DNA of 64,000 bases from Larix kaempferi (taxonomy: Eukaryota; Streptophyta; Pinopsida; Pinales; Pinaceae). A program made the position numbers and the translations under genes. Shown here in pieces: positions 23,778-35,526 of this stretch. How positions within the stretch are numbered: position 1 is the first letter of the stretch; every line of letters starts with the position of its first letter. The stretch is from contig BSBM01000050.1 of assembly GCA_027924585.1 (NCBI GenBank), forward strand, positions 1,612,001-1,676,000. Direction: 5' to 3'. The notes below the pieces were generated by a model. It did not search any database and had not been told where the DNA came from. It saw nothing but the letters and a program-made list of their open reading frames with translations.

Positions 23778-24849
23778 ACAAAATGAGGAGCAAGACCTTG
23801 CTTATATAGATTTTGAGGAAGAGGGTGGGGGGGGGCGCATCCAAGAGGAGGGTGAATCTCATGAAAAGAGGAGAGAGTTATGCCTTGATTAAAGGCTTGA
23901 TTGAAGGGACTACACATGATGTGGCTGCCACATAAGGAGCACCGCCCACCTCCTAACATAGTAAACTCCTCCCACATCCAATTGATGCCATGTGTTAGGA
24001 AAGTCGCCCAATAGGAGAGGGCATGTCTCCCAAAGGAAGACAACTCACCATGATAGAGATCTCCACCCAAATTACCAATATTTGATTGGACTTTGCGTTC
24101 AATGTGATTGCCAACTCAACTAGGCCTCTATCTGGACCAAATTCCACTGATTTAGGAATTTGATTTCTCTCATATCTTTATTTTTTTGAATTAAATAATT
24201 CTCTTTTATTAATTTGAGAGAATATTTATGTAAGTGAATAATATTCACTTAAACGTTAGGAAAAGTGAGTTTATGGGTTTTGTGGGTACTCCAGGTTAGA
24301 AAACGGGCACCCCCATGGAAAAAACACCCTTTAGACCAAACTTTTATCATATTTTGGGATTTTTTAATTAAATTAATAAAAAAAACCGTAAAATGGGAAA
24401 ACTTATTTTTGTCGGAATTGACTCAAATTCCTAAGGGACCTAGTGCATGTCCATATGACTCATTATTGATGGATAGCATATAAAAATACATAGACACGTA
24501 GGCTTTAATAACCTCTTAAAGTTTGACCACCATGGTAAATACTCCATCTTTGGAGGTGTGAGTGAAAAACTCAGGAATTATAAGTCACTAAAGCGCAACG
24601 CATAATTCCTAGGGAAAAAAAATTCTAGAGTATACCCTTGATGGATAAACCTAAGGTAGTCCAAGCCTGTTACAAAAAGACCATCCTTAGACCAACTTAT
24701 TACAATTCCCCGTTGGGATATGGACATGCAAAATTTGAAAAAATGGCCAAAATTGACCGACTGAAGTTTTGAACACTGGAAATGAACAAGTACATTGCTC
24801 CAATCTTTGTCGGCTCACTTGACAACCAAGTACAAATTAGGTGGTAACA
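23778..24849 (-). repeat. 3' LTR of element 2 (truncated or rearranged)
   Basis: Homologous to 29238-30311 with many base changes and small indels; shared landmarks include GACTACACATGATGTGGCTG and AATGAACAAGTACATT. On the minus strand it starts TGTTACCAC. Homology ends at about 23778, well short of the ~3.2 kb expected from the other copy, so the rest was deleted or replaced. Confidence 0.65.
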
Positions 24850-25639
24850 TCTCGCTCTGACTGCGAGACGTGTGCTGAATCTGGATTTCAAGCAAGAAGA
24901 GGATGTGAGAACACCAAAATCTCTGGTTTCTATAACTTGTAAAAACATCTCAGCTTGACAAGAAAAACCCTTTAGTAGCACAAGTTTTATAAAAAATGCC
25001 AATGAACCACTAGTTGCATTTATTTGAAATGAAACTAAGAAAGATTCCTAAGTACACAAAGGAAAATACTAAAAATGAAATGCAGAAGGTAAATGCTCAC
25101 TTTGAGGAGCTTATTTTCCTACTCTAAACATAACATAATAAAATGCTAAGTAAAATGAAAAATCCAATGTAACCATCTTAACATTTCATCAATTTTAGAG
25201 TTTTTGGCCTTGCATTTGGTTACCAGCCAAAGCAAGGAAAATTTATTCAAGAAATGCAAACCTGCGTAAAATTTATGGATGGGAGGGATGAATGGGAGAT
25301 CATAGGTATTTAAAACGTTATTGAACTACTTCCCAAAATGGAAAGTCCTCTCGTGGGCTTCTTCTATCCATGACTGGATAGGAATGATAAAAATTTCTGA
25401 ATGAAGAGGCAGATTAACCAATTTATCATATTGCTCAACATGGCTCATCGAATGATAGCTCTTTGTTTAAGCCCCAAGCCACTCCAAATCATAAGGAATC
25501 TCTGCATATGAAGACAACGGCTGAGAATGATCTTCAATTGATTATAACCGATATGACTCTCCAATGCTTCGCTTCTCCAAATCTTCATTGCTTAGTGACT
25601 CATGCAAGGCTCTAACTATTCATATGAACAAACATCATG
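24850..25639. other. Element 2 interior, 3' untranslated part
   Basis: No RT or integrase motif seen in any frame. Directly adjacent to the LTR, the minus strand reads CAGTCAGAGCGAGA, a weak polypurine tract. Confidence 0.45.
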
Positions 25640-26729
25640 TTATTCTTTCATGTCCACATGTTCAAAAGTCTCAAAATCCACACTCCCTTCTCTTGATATA
25701 TAAAAAATGGGACTTCCAATTTCTTCTGAATGAACACTACCCTCCATGGAGATATCATAAATGAGGTTTTCAATGAAACCACCAAAATTATCGAACTCAA
25801 CATTCTCTTCTATGTCATAGATTGGATTTTCCATGAATGTACAATAATCATCAACAATATCTTGGTCAGATATAAGCGAGTCTTCATCACTTGTACTGAG
25901 CTTCTGGCTATGCTTATCCTCTTCAGAAAAAAAGGTCACAAGGAAGTAAACCCTCCAAGTCTTCATCATCATATACATTACAAACTTCATCTTGGATTTA
26001 TGTATGGGATTCTGTAATGGTTTCCTCTTGAGGTGGATCCAGAGTACAAATGTGCTCATCATGACTGAAGTAAACTTGAGAAAACTCCCAATATTTAATG
26101 TCTTATGTTATAATGGCATGAGAAGGGTCTTCAATAATATCTTCAATAACTGGGTCATCATGAATCTATTCAATAAGGTCATGTTGAATCCGATGGAAAA
26201 AGGCGCAATTTTCTTTAATAAGCCGCCTAATCTTCCCTTTACTAGTATAACTCAGAGGTAGCTCCCAATATTTTTCATTATCTACTATGATGAGGCGAGG
26301 ATCGTTAGGGTCATCCTCATGATATTGTAACCAAGGAATGAAGATGGGAAATAACTTCTCAAGGATATTGTCCAAAGCTTCCATACCAAATCCTTTATTA
26401 TGCCACTGTCTAAAAAATATTCCAACGAGACTCGGAAGGGAAGTAATACATTTATCCGGGAGGCCCTTAGAATACCAATAATTAGCATTTCTCTGCAGAG
26501 TACTAACAAACATGTCCATCATGTTATATTCATACAAAACATTGAAGTCATCCAGGACCTTAAGAAAGGATATGACATGCTGGTTCTCTGAATCACCATT
26601 TCCCCAAAAGATTGGCAAATGATCAGATATATCTCTACCAATATGATAGTTAGGTAAACCTAGGATGTTTGAGAAGTCAATAGGAGGATACTCATTTGAA
26701 AATTCGTCACCAGACTCTTCATCATCCAT
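25640..26729 (-). pseudogene. gag: gag-like gene of element 2
   Basis: From ATG 26729 (MDDEESGDEFSNEYPP) a frame runs 187 codons. The core FWGNGDSENQHVISFLKVLD, then MFVSTLQRNANYWYSKGLPD and SLVGIFFRQWHNKGFG, matches the pattern of plant retrotransposon gag (helix, then W-Y-x-LP, then a short F..W segment). After the TGA at 26166 the same frame stays acidic and gag-tail-like (EDIIEDPSHAI, then YDDEDLEGLLPCDLFF), then shifts near 25925 into another acidic frame ending MKE at 25640. No zinc knuckle or protease is evident. It would make capsid protein for a parasite element if it were intact. Confidence 0.65.
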
Positions 26730-27097
26730 ACTCAGTGATCAGAAGCATATATTTGAAATGACCATGGAATGTAACTACTACTACATCAGGGGGGTTGTTA
26801 AAAAATTAGCTTTAAAAATTTATGTGTTGCATGGACTCATCTACACATAACAAGTCTCAACAATTTATGAGAAACAAGGGTTTTATCCCTTCAGCGGAGT
26901 CGTCATGTGAGAAACAATATGCATTTTAAAACATTCACAAAAGTTCTATTTTTTACTTTGAAATTTTATAAAAAAGTAAAAAGGTTAGTGGAGTCACCAG
27001 ATGAAAAAGTTAAAGATTAGATCTAAGGATTCATCAAACAAAGCAAAAAACAAAAAAGGTACAAAATCAAAAGTCGTACCCAGGGATAGAAAGATTT

Positions 27098-27117
27098 ATC
27101 CCCGTCAATAGCGCCAA
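27098..27117 (-). other. Primer binding site candidate of element 2
   Basis: The minus strand reads TTTTTTGGCGCTATTGACGGGGA here, close to the tRNA-Asp type site of element 1, with several mismatches. The bases before it (CAGCAGCAACT) would be the LTR end, with a final CA changed to CT. Two tRNA-Arg-like stretches (TGGTGACTCCACT near 26995 and TGACGACTCCGCTGAAGG near 26900) lie downstream. Confidence 0.5.
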
Positions 27118-27119
27118 AA

Positions 27120-30100
27120 AAGTTGCTGCTGGATTGAGCACCTACTTAATGCAACATAAAACGCACTACTGCTCGGTGCACCCTTGGGGGCAAGTCTCGA
27201 GTCAAAGCTATCACCTGATCCCGAGTCCTCCGTTTAGGCTAACTCCTAACGAAGCCAAGGGGGGTTGTCCCTACGAAATGTTTCTAAGGCTGTTAAGTTT
27301 TGGAAGATTAAGTAAATGGGGCGGTTTTAGGAGTTAAAAATGCGAGTTTACTGTCCAAGTTATGCAAAGGAAATTATGAATCAACATCATGAAATTAAAT
27401 CATTGACATGATGAAAGCTTAAACAAAAGATATAACAAATAAAGTACCAGTTCCTTGGAGTCAAATATAGAATAAAGTGTTGCTGCTAAAACTGAAATGT
27501 TTTGCAATGCTCTTGATCAGTTTTAGAATTATTAATGATGGATTTAATTAAGGGAAAAAAAGGGAGCTCCAGATATACCGTGAGGCACAAGGAGTAATAT
27601 CCGGAAATCAAACAAAGGTGGCTCCTCACAAAGACGTGTGGGATGGAACGGAGTCTCGAGGGGATATTCAACACTACACCAACAAAGATGTAGCTTAACA
27701 AGGGCCCAAGGTCACTTTCTAGTGGTTCTCGTTTTTTCTGAGAAATTTTTCCACACAATGTTCAATTATCGAGTGTCGGATTTTCACTATGTTGAGGGTC
27801 ATTAATTTTATTAATGTGAGTCTTGTAATTAGATGTGAAAATTTAATAAGTTGTTGCAATTCTTTTCTGATTTCCCAAGGGCTAGGACAATGCCCGCAAA
27901 AGAAAAGAGCATACTTTGAGTAAACAACAAAATGTTTGTTTCGATTGTAAGTGCTTGAAATTAAAATGTTAAACAATGAACTTGCAAAAAGGGAAAGATA
28001 TTGGTCACCAAGATTATGTGTCACTTTCTTATCAACCACCACTAATTGTCAATGCCTTTAAGTGGTGGTGAGAGCATAATTTGTGGCAACAAATCTGGTT
28101 TTATTTGCTACTTCTGAAATATGAAAGGAAACAAAATTTAAACTACTTAATAAAGTAGACAACCTGCATGAAATGTGATTGTGTGCTTGTGTTATGAAAT
28201 AAGAAAAATTGTTAGAAAAAAATTATTCCCACAAAGACAAGACTGTGAATCCCCCCAATGGGGATGGGGTGTGGGCGTTGTATAGCCCACCTGCTCTCTT
28301 TATTAAAATATTTACAAATGTTTTAATAAGTGCCACTTAATCCTTTTAGACTTGGATCTAAGGGATTACAAACTAGAAATTAAAAAAAATGATGAAAGAG
28401 AGACTCCGGAAGCTCAATTTGGAAAAATCTGACGAAAATCCGCTAGAGTTTCCTCCTCTTTTTCCTTAGACCTGCTAAAAACCAGCAAACAAATTTGATT
28501 AGAATGTGATGTCAAACGCAAAACAAAAATAAATAAAAATTGAAATGTTGTACTTGGAATTTTTTTTGAAAAAATTGCAAAGTATAATTACAAATTTTTA
28601 GCCTAGATCTAGTGAGGAATAGAAGTTCTTTGAAGTACTTAGATCTAGCTATTTAAGCATGCTAAAGTAAGATAGATCTAAATGATAAACATGAATATGA
28701 TGGATCTACTTCTTAAACACTTTGCAAAACGAAAACAAAAAAGTTGAAAAAATATACTTTTTTTTATGTAGAAGATGGATGAATCTCTTTCAAGCCACAA
28801 CTTGATCTTGCAAACAAAGTATTAGTTTTGAAATTGGTGCCGAAAGAGGAGAAAATACAAACGAGTTCAAATCCCTCTTACGCTTGTGATCTACAGCTTA
28901 TAAGACAATTCTTGCACCAAAAAATGATTAGATCTAGTGTGTTAGAATGAAATGAAAAACAAAATAGCATAAATGCAACCGAGTATTGTTGGCTACTTCT
29001 AAATCTCTTTAAATCAAAGCACAAATAAACAACTTGACAACTGCAAATGCTTACTTTATATCAACTAAGCTAGATCCATCAATAACTTGAAACAAGAAAA
29101 GCACAAACCACAATATCACCTCATGAAGTGATCAATCAACACAATGGCAATGGCACAAGATGGACCTCCAAAGTCTCCAACATATATTCAAAATAGTATC
29201 AAGTTACAAAATGGTATAGGTTCTATGCATCCATTACAAATGAGGAACAAGACCCTACTTATATAGATTTTGAGGAAGAGTGGGGGGGGCACATCTAAGA
29301 GGAGGGCGAATCTCATGAAAAGATGAGAGAGTTATGCCTTGATTGAAGGGACTACACATGATGTGGCTGCCACATAAGGAGGGGTGCCCACCTCCTAACA
29401 TAGTAAACTCCTCTCACATCTAATTGCCGCCATGTGTTAGGAAAGTCGCCCAAGAGGAGAGGGTGCATTTCCCAAAGGAGCCATGATAGAGATCTCCACC
29501 CAAATCACCAATATTTGATTGGAATTTGCCTTCAATGTGATTTCCAACTCAACTGAGCCTCTGTGGACCAAATTCCATTGATTTAGGAATTTGATTTTTC
29601 TCATATCTTTAGATTTTGAATTAAATAATTCTCTTTTATTAATTTTGAAAGAATATTTATTTAAGTGAATAATATTTACTTAGAACTTAGGAAAAGTGGG
29701 TTTATGGATTTTGAGGGTGCTCCGGGTTAGAAAACGAGCACCCTCATGGCAAAAACGCCCTCTAGATCGCACTTTTATCATATTTATATTAGGATTTTTT
29801 AATTAAATTATTATAAAAAAAAAAACCATAAAAAAAAAAAAAAAAAAAAAAAAATAAATAAATAAATAAATAAATAAATTGTTGAAATTGACTCAACTCC
29901 TAGGAGACCTAGTGCTCCATATGACTCATTATTGATGGCTAGCATGTAAAAACACATAGACACTTAGGCTTTAATAACCTCCTAAGGTTTGACCACCATG
30001 ATAGATACTCCAGCGTTGGAGGTGTGATTGAAAAACTTAAGAATTATACGTCATAAAAGCACAACGCATAATTCCTAAGGAAAAAACACTCTAGAGTATT

Positions 30101-30311
30101 TCTTTGATAGATAAACCTAAGGTAGGTCAAGCATGTTACAAAAAGACCATGCTTAGACTAACTTATTACAATTCTCCATGGGGATATGAACATGCAAAAT
30201 TTGAAAAAATGGTCAAAATTGCTGACTTTTGAACGCTAGCAATGAACAAGTACATTACTCCAATCTTCACCAGCTCACTTGACAACCAACTAAGTACAAC
30301 TTAAGTGGTAA
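27120..30311 (-). repeat. 5' LTR of element 2 (inferred limits)
   Basis: The outer 1.07 kb (29238-30311) is supported by homology to the other LTR. The inner 2.1 kb is inferred only from the primer-site candidate at its end, and has no partner in the window. It contains an A-rich/(AAAT)n microsatellite at about 29829-29878. Small open frames within it (for example near 27486-28042) show no known domain. Confidence 0.45.
29815..29878 (+). repeat. Poly(A) and AAAT microsatellite
   Basis: A long A run is followed by at least six tandem AAAT units. It is absent from the corresponding part of the other LTR (near 24380), so it expanded after the copies separated. Confidence 0.85.
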
Positions 30312-31372
30312 CAAGGAGTAGTGTTAAGCACTTGCACTTTACCTTTATTAGCATTTAGTTAGTACGTCTGAATTAGAGTGATCACCTAATTGCTTGTCAC
30401 TGAACTATACACTCATGAAACAATACAATTATTAAATCTCATAAATAATTATGAAACAGTAAAATTATTAAACCCATATACTCTGAATGTTTGGATGAAT
30501 CAAAAACTTGAAAATTATTTGTACATTCTTTGATCCTTTGAATACATAAGCTACAACCACTTGAACAATACTCCCGCATTCCACATCCGATTTTACTTTT
30601 ACTAAATATCAGCTAAGGATCTCTACATTTTCAATCTTAATTTGTTCTTTGATGCTCATTCCAAATCACTCAATAAATTACAATCATCAATGGGGAATCC
30701 ATTAAATGAAATATAATCACTGTTTGTATTACTTAGTTCTTTGTATTCATAGAACATTTTCAAACAAAAATGCTTTTGAGCAAGTATGCCTCAAACAAGG
30801 ACTCTTCATAAAATACCACAGGTCCTGTTAGATCTAGTTGTCCCATTATCCATTTCCTACGCTAATTTCCATTATAGAACGCTGCCTAAAGCATTGTGCC
30901 CTTTTTAAAAATACCCCAGGATAATGGAAGTGCTTGAAAACAAGTTGAACTATACCAGTTTAGTGAATGACCGCTTCTTCATTAATTATCACTCTTAATC
31001 AGTGTAAGAAGGTGAAAGCCAACCTGCTATTTGCAGATACTTTGAATAACTAAAGATGGTATAAACGTTTTAATGGTCAGTGCAAGATATATTATACTAA
31101 AGTCTGATGAGTATGATGGAAAATTCAACAGCTAGAATCAAACTTAGATGGAAAAAATCTTAAGTATGTCCAAGGAGAGGATTTTTTCACCATACAGATT
31201 AATATTGCTTTTTATGGATTAAATGTATTGATTTTTAGATCACCCAAGATCACCCGACACAGTAACCACATCACCTTGGATGGGGTTCAGTGCTGTTATG
31301 CTCAGTGATTGATACTGAATTCAAGTGTGTATATATATATATAACAGTTGTTCAAAAACAACGAATCCAAAT

Positions 31373-31460
31373 AAACCAAGGATCTTGTGACTCATTGATT
31401 GGGCATAAACCAAGGATCTTGTGACTCATTGATTGGGCATAAACCAAGGATCTTGTGACT
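31373..31460 (+). repeat. 34-bp tandem repeat, 2.6 copies
   Basis: The unit AAACCAAGGATCTTGTGACT followed by 14 more bases is repeated exactly at 31373-31406 and 31407-31440, with a third partial copy at 31441-31460. The copies are identical, so the duplication is recent. Confidence 0.93.
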
Positions 31461-31920
31461 GCTGACAGGCGAAAAGGCCAGCAGTGTGTCTTGAAATAAT
31501 GAGGACTAATTCATGTTGGACAGTTGCACAAGAAATGACGTGAAACTTACTATTTGATGTGGTTCTTCCACAGGGTGGTTGATGATTTCAAAGCTAAGCA
31601 GGAATCATGGCTCTTTTTTATAGAATCCAGCTGGGAATTCAAATTTCTTCAATGAATCCACCTATAATTGTTTCAACTATCCAGTCAGCAAGCTGATATG
31701 GCTTTGAAAATCAATTACTAACGACATAGAAGAATCTGAAAAGCAGAGCATCCCATCCAGAACATGAAACCAAACCACTTCCATCACAACCCACACAAGG
31801 GATACTCATGGTCATGCTAATATGTGTGCTAAAATATTTAAGATATAAATATTTTAAAAGAGTGTACTGGATAGTAGATTATGTGGACTTCCAAGCAATG
31901 GTGAAAAACATGATGTGTTT

Positions 31921-32039
31921 ACAGGCTTCTCTTTTAGAAAGATTTGGTAAGATGAGGCAAACTAATTGTACTAAATTTGATGATGTGCTGTGTACAGGTT
32001 TCTCTTTTAAAAAGGTTTCGTCAGATGAGGCAAACTAAT
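31921..32039 (+). repeat. 73-bp tandem duplication
   Basis: ACAGGCTTCTCTTTTAGAAA begins the first copy at 31921, and a near-identical segment starts at 31994. Both end GATGAGGCAAACTAATT. The short open frame across it arises from the duplication. Confidence 0.75.
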
Positions 32040-32784
32040 TATATAACTTATTTAACATCTTCGTTTAAAAGATTTTCCGATGGCTATTTTTCTTGGGTAG
32101 AGAGACAGATTTTAAGATATGTGTAAGCACACTGCCATCAGAGACTTTTCATATATTAAAAGAGGGAATGTACATTCATAATAACAGGTTTATAACATTG
32201 CTTTGCACTGAGAAGAATCAAATCTTTGAAAACTGCGAATGTTTTCTTACAGGTATATTTGATCCCCCTCTCAACGCTTACTGAATCTAGGAAAGGGACT
32301 GGCAAAGAATCATGCTGAAATTTATTCCACTAAGAGTTCCCCAACAAAATACTGGAAGTAACGACTCTGATCCAACCTTATATTAATTAAAAATAGTAGA
32401 ACCTTGTCTGATAGACTAACTCCCTATTTTCAAATACAGCAAGAAAGACAAAACGTTTGAATGGGCGTTTAAGAGTAAATACAAAATAGATACACATAAA
32501 TTCAAGAGCGGCCATAAATTCTCCCACCCGATCTAATAATCATTCACAGGGGGCTTGGCTTCCATTCTTCCCACAGCAGTTTGATCGAACTCGTGAAATA
32601 AACCCGAATTTCTTATTTTTTTTAAAGCCGAAAAAAAAGCGAAAAGAAGTGAATAAGACGGAGTTCGAATCTCTGCAAAGCGCTCTCGTTGATGCAGAGA
32701 AAATGTCAAAACCCTTCGTCAAACCCTACCTGAAGAAATTTGAACAGCAATTAAGATTCATCTCGACTTCCATAAGCAACAGCA

Positions 32785-33813
32785 TCAAGCGCCTCCGGCG
32801 CTCGCATGCTCCATATACTTCTGACCTCGCGTTTCACCTGAACAGAAATCGTCTTCTTTCGAGCCTTCATTGGGCGGAACACTGAAATGCCAGAGCTTGC
32901 CTTCGAATTCCACTAAGTTGTTCTCGCACAGGAATGCCTTTGAATACTTCTCCTCCACCGGCCGATCCACGTCGTGCACGAAGATATCCGTGTTACCCTC
33001 CTTCTTCCTGTTCCGCGCCATGATGCCCGCGCTGTAGATGGCCGTCATACGACCGGGGGCTTCCGGGAAGTAACCCCGGGGTGCGTCGATCATGATGGCA
33101 TCCCATTCGGTGCTGTACACCTCGGGGGGCAGGTTTTTGAGGGCGAGTTTGCACACCGAGGTCTCCAGTTCGAGACTCTGCCCCGACGGCCGGCATTCTC
33201 CAGAACGCGCGTAGGCGAGAAGGTCGTCGGCCTGGGTGACTTCGGTGGAGTACTGGACGTGGTAGGCTTTCAGCTCCGGGTGCTTTCTTGCAATCTGCGA
33301 GATCCAGTCCCGGTCTTCCTCGAGGAAAACAGTGCGGCCGCCATAGTTGAGCGTGGACCAGAAGAGACTGTCGTAGCCCAGGCCGTACACCAGGAAGTTA
33401 CAGGGGCTCCTGGCCTCCAGCACCCGCGCGGTGATACTGAGCTCCTTCGGTGTTTGCTGCGGGGTTATGTTCGACGTGGCGTAGTGTATCAGGGCCTCAG
33501 CCACGGCCGACGGAAGCTTTGAGCAGGAGGAGGGCGTGGAATCAGAGTCGTTGTCAGTGTCGGAGCTGCGGCAAGGGGCTTCATGGGATTCGATCCGCTG
33601 ACTTGCGGCTATGACATCGTTGCTCACTGGTCTGCTGCTGCTGGGGATGGTGGCGCTTCGCACCACCAGAATTAGGATGAAGATTAAGAATAAACCGCCC
33701 ATTACCAGCTTCACGCCGATTGATTGCTTTCCTCTGCTGTGCCGTACTGTGGACTGGAGATATCCCATGTTGTTCCTCCTCCTGCTGCTGCTGCTGCTGC
33801 TGCTTCTGGCCAC
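32785..33813 (-). CDS. DUF579 polysaccharide 4-O-methyltransferase (glucuronoxylan/arabinogalactan methyltransferase group)
   Basis: An intact single-exon frame of 342 residues. DUF579 enzymes of the GXM and AGM groups transfer methyl groups from S-adenosylmethionine to glucuronic acid on xylan or arabinogalactan in the Golgi. Residues 1-31 are basic with a run of seven Ser, and 32-54 form one membrane anchor (LVMGGLFLIFILILVV), giving a type II topology. The catalytic domain spans about 97-324: PSAVAEALIHYATSNITPQQ (101-120), the cofactor-loop region FLVYGLGYDSLFWSTLN (140-156), TVFLEED (161-167), then WDAIMIDAPRGYFPEAPGRM (237-256), GNTDIFVHDVDR (273-284) and LWHFSVPP (307-314). FLEED, MIDAP and MARNR point to the GXM/AGM groups over the IRX15 group; the LWHF and DDFC tail leans to AGM. 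A second Met at residue 16 could be the start. The gene is much richer in G+C than its surroundings. Confidence 0.93.
   Translation of the reverse strand: MARSSSSSSSRRRNNMGYLQSTVRHSRGKQSIGVKLVMGGLFLIFILILVVRSATIPSSSRPVSNDVIAASQRIESHEAPCRSSDTDNDSDSTPSSCSKLPSAVAEALIHYATSNITPQQTPKELSITARVLEARSPCNFLVYGLGYDSLFWSTLNYGGRTVFLEEDRDWISQIARKHPELKAYHVQYSTEVTQADDLLAYARSGECRPSGQSLELETSVCKLALKNLPPEVYSTEWDAIMIDAPRGYFPEAPGRMTAIYSAGIMARNRKKEGNTDIFVHDVDRPVEEKYSKAFLCENNLVEFEGKLWHFSVPPNEGSKEDDFCSGETRGQKYMEHASAGGA
33782..33802 (+). repeat. (CTG)7 microsatellite coding for poly-Ser
   Basis: Seven CTG units, read as AGC (Ser) on the coding strand, near the start of the DUF579 protein. Such tracts change length easily and would alter only the cytoplasmic tail. 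Confidence 0.9.
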
Positions 33814-33863
33814 TTCAATTCAGATTGTACTAACAATACATTACATGGATGATACACAATGAA

Positions 33864-33877
33864 TATATCTATATATA
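33864..33877 (-). promoter_or_regulatory. Probable TATA box of the DUF579 gene
   Basis: The minus strand reads TATATATAGATATA about 50-65 bp upstream of the ATG at 33813. Transcription about 30 bp downstream would give a 5' leader of only some 20-35 nt. Confidence 0.5.
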
Positions 33878-33913
33878 TTAATTTACATACGGTACATATG
33901 GATACCAACTACT

Positions 33914-34950
33914 CTATGACGTTGAGACTCAACCTGATATGTTGCGCCGTGAAGACATGAGATTTATTGGTATTTATGCATACCTAGTTCTTGCATTTGC
34001 AGACGGGCTGTTTCAACTGCCCCTTTTATTATTTGAGTTGGTGTGTTCGAAATGCCTTGGAAGCGAAGCACTGTCACTGTGAAGGAGATGTCCCACCAGC
34101 TGAATGCATCATTTTGCTTAACCAAAACGCCAAATATATTACCAAATGTCTAAGAAAGGGTGGCCCGACGTTTAAGGCTTCCTGTATTTCTATCGGAAGA
34201 AAGGAGATTGAGAATAGTTACTTGGATAAAGTGAACACTTGAGAAAGCGCGATTGCTACTACAATGAAAATTGTTTTCATATTGTTTTTTAATCAGAGTT
34301 TATTTTCTTGAAAAATAAGTTTAAATAACTTATAAATTTAGATACCGTGGAAGTTCAACCAAAATATTTTTGTTTTTCTTAAACATATGTTTAGGTATGG
34401 TTAGAAATTAGAATTTTTTTAATAATAAAAAATAAATTAGTTTTTAATAATGTTGTCGATGATGATGGTTTCCATCTCTATAGGGTGTATGGTTTTGGGT
34501 GTTACAGAGGATATAGGTGGAGTAAAGAAGGATGTGCCAAGAGAATGGGTTGGGTGTGGAGGAAATTTCCATAGAGATTGATGGGCTCGGAGGTGATGAG
34601 ATTATTCGTAGATAGATCTCCTTCTTGACAAGGCTTGCCTTGATGACATACCAGAGGATAATTCTCAAGATCATGAGCATTAATTTAGCACGATGGATTA
34701 TGATAGCTTGGGGAGAAGGCAATAAGACTTCCAACGTGATGAATTAGAGTGTGGCACAACAATTGATGGCAGTTCTAGGGAACTTAGATGAGGTTATGGT
34801 CCCTTATATTCTCATAATCTTATTTACTCCTCATTTCCAATTGCGGGCTCCAGGTTTTGTGGCTTCTGTTGCTATTGATTTCCATATCTTTAGGAAACTT
34901 TATGTCCTTCCCTCCCATGGTTCCCCCCTCTCACCTCTCTTGAGCTTCGA
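33914..34950. other. Upstream flank of the DUF579 gene
   Basis: Contains short frames on both strands (for example 33991-34242 plus and 34444-34734 minus) without recognisable domains. It presumably includes the gene's promoter. No other feature is visible. Confidence 0.4.
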
Positions 34951-35526
34951 TGTTCTCTACTTTTCCCTATTGGTTAGTCATCATTCCGAGGTTTTTGATC
35001 TTCTTTGTTATGGCTAGTAAAGATAGGGGACAACATCTGGATAGAGGTAGTAGTAGCAACCCCCAAACCAAAGTGCAAGTTGATGTTGTTGAAGCAAAAT
35101 CCACTTATCTAAATCAAATCCTAGCTTCTATTAGAGCCCAGATCTCTCAAGTAGAGACATGGTTCTAAACATAATAGGAATATGTTAAGGTTAAGGACGT
35201 TATGGGAGATACAGGTCCATGGGTTCCAGATACATGTTACACTTGTACCAATGGGACGAAGTATTATAAACCAGTAACACTCTATTGGCAAGTCAAATCT
35301 CTTATGGGGAAAGTGCTTCTTGACACTAAGGAAGAAAAGCATGAACTTCTCTTACAAATGGATGGACATTAGAAACACAACAAGAAAATTGAAGACAAAC
35401 CCAACATTGTTATCAAGGCAATCACAAGCTTGAGCTTTGTTGATTCAGCTCTCGTGAACCTTGAACCCTCCACTGGGCAAGAGGTGCCATTAATCCCCAT
35501 TTCATATGATGAAACTAAAAAATAGT
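34951..35526 (+). pseudogene. Decayed coding-like remnant, family unknown
   Basis: A frame starting near MASKDRGQHLDRGSSS stays coherent past several stops: KSTYLNQILASIRAQISQVE (helical), then VMGDTGPWVPDTCYTCTNGT, then MGKVLLDTKEEKHELLLQMD, then LEPSTGQEVPLIPISYDETK, ending at TAG near 35525. Stops occur at 35166-35180 (three close together) and after QMDGH. It may be part of an old retroelement or host gene; I cannot assign it. Confidence 0.3.

Larger units (their letters stand above)
23778..30311 (-). mobile_element. Non-autonomous, gag-only LTR retrotransposon (element 2)
   Basis: Two ~1.07-kb direct copies (23778-24849 and 29238-30311) bracket an interior with a minus-strand gag gene but no RT, RNase H or integrase. 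Read on the minus strand: 5' LTR about 30311 to 27120, primer site 27117-27098, gag 26729 to 25640, degraded polypurine tract at 24850, and 3' LTR from 24849 down to 23778, where homology stops abruptly. The LTR start TGTTACC preceded by CAGTCAGAGCGAGA parallels element 1 (CAGTCTGGGGGAGA then TGTTGG), suggesting the same lineage. Lack of pol fits TR-GAG-type elements that depend on a relative. LTR limits other than the two homologous blocks are inferred. Confidence 0.65.
30312..32640. other. Intergenic DNA downstream of the DUF579 gene
   Basis: AT-rich, with no convincing gene. It contains two small tandem repeats, listed separately, and a (TA)n run near 31330. Some of the 3' part could be the 3' UTR of the gene at 32785: a minus-strand AATAAA lies at 32321-32326, but about 460 bp from the stop. 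Confidence 0.5.

Noticed and set aside
23778-30311. Simple element with only 1.07-kb LTRs ending at 29238
   Set aside because: No primer site or purine tract adjoins that border, whereas a good primer-site candidate lies at 27117-27098. I therefore extend the LTR, but mark the limits as inferred.
32974-33522. 182-codon plus-strand frame
   Set aside because: It lies wholly antisense to the intact DUF579 gene; the high G+C content of that gene lowers stop frequency on both strands.
33991-34242. 83-codon frame upstream of the DUF579 gene
   Set aside because: No recognisable motif, AT-rich surroundings and no start context; a chance frame is likely.
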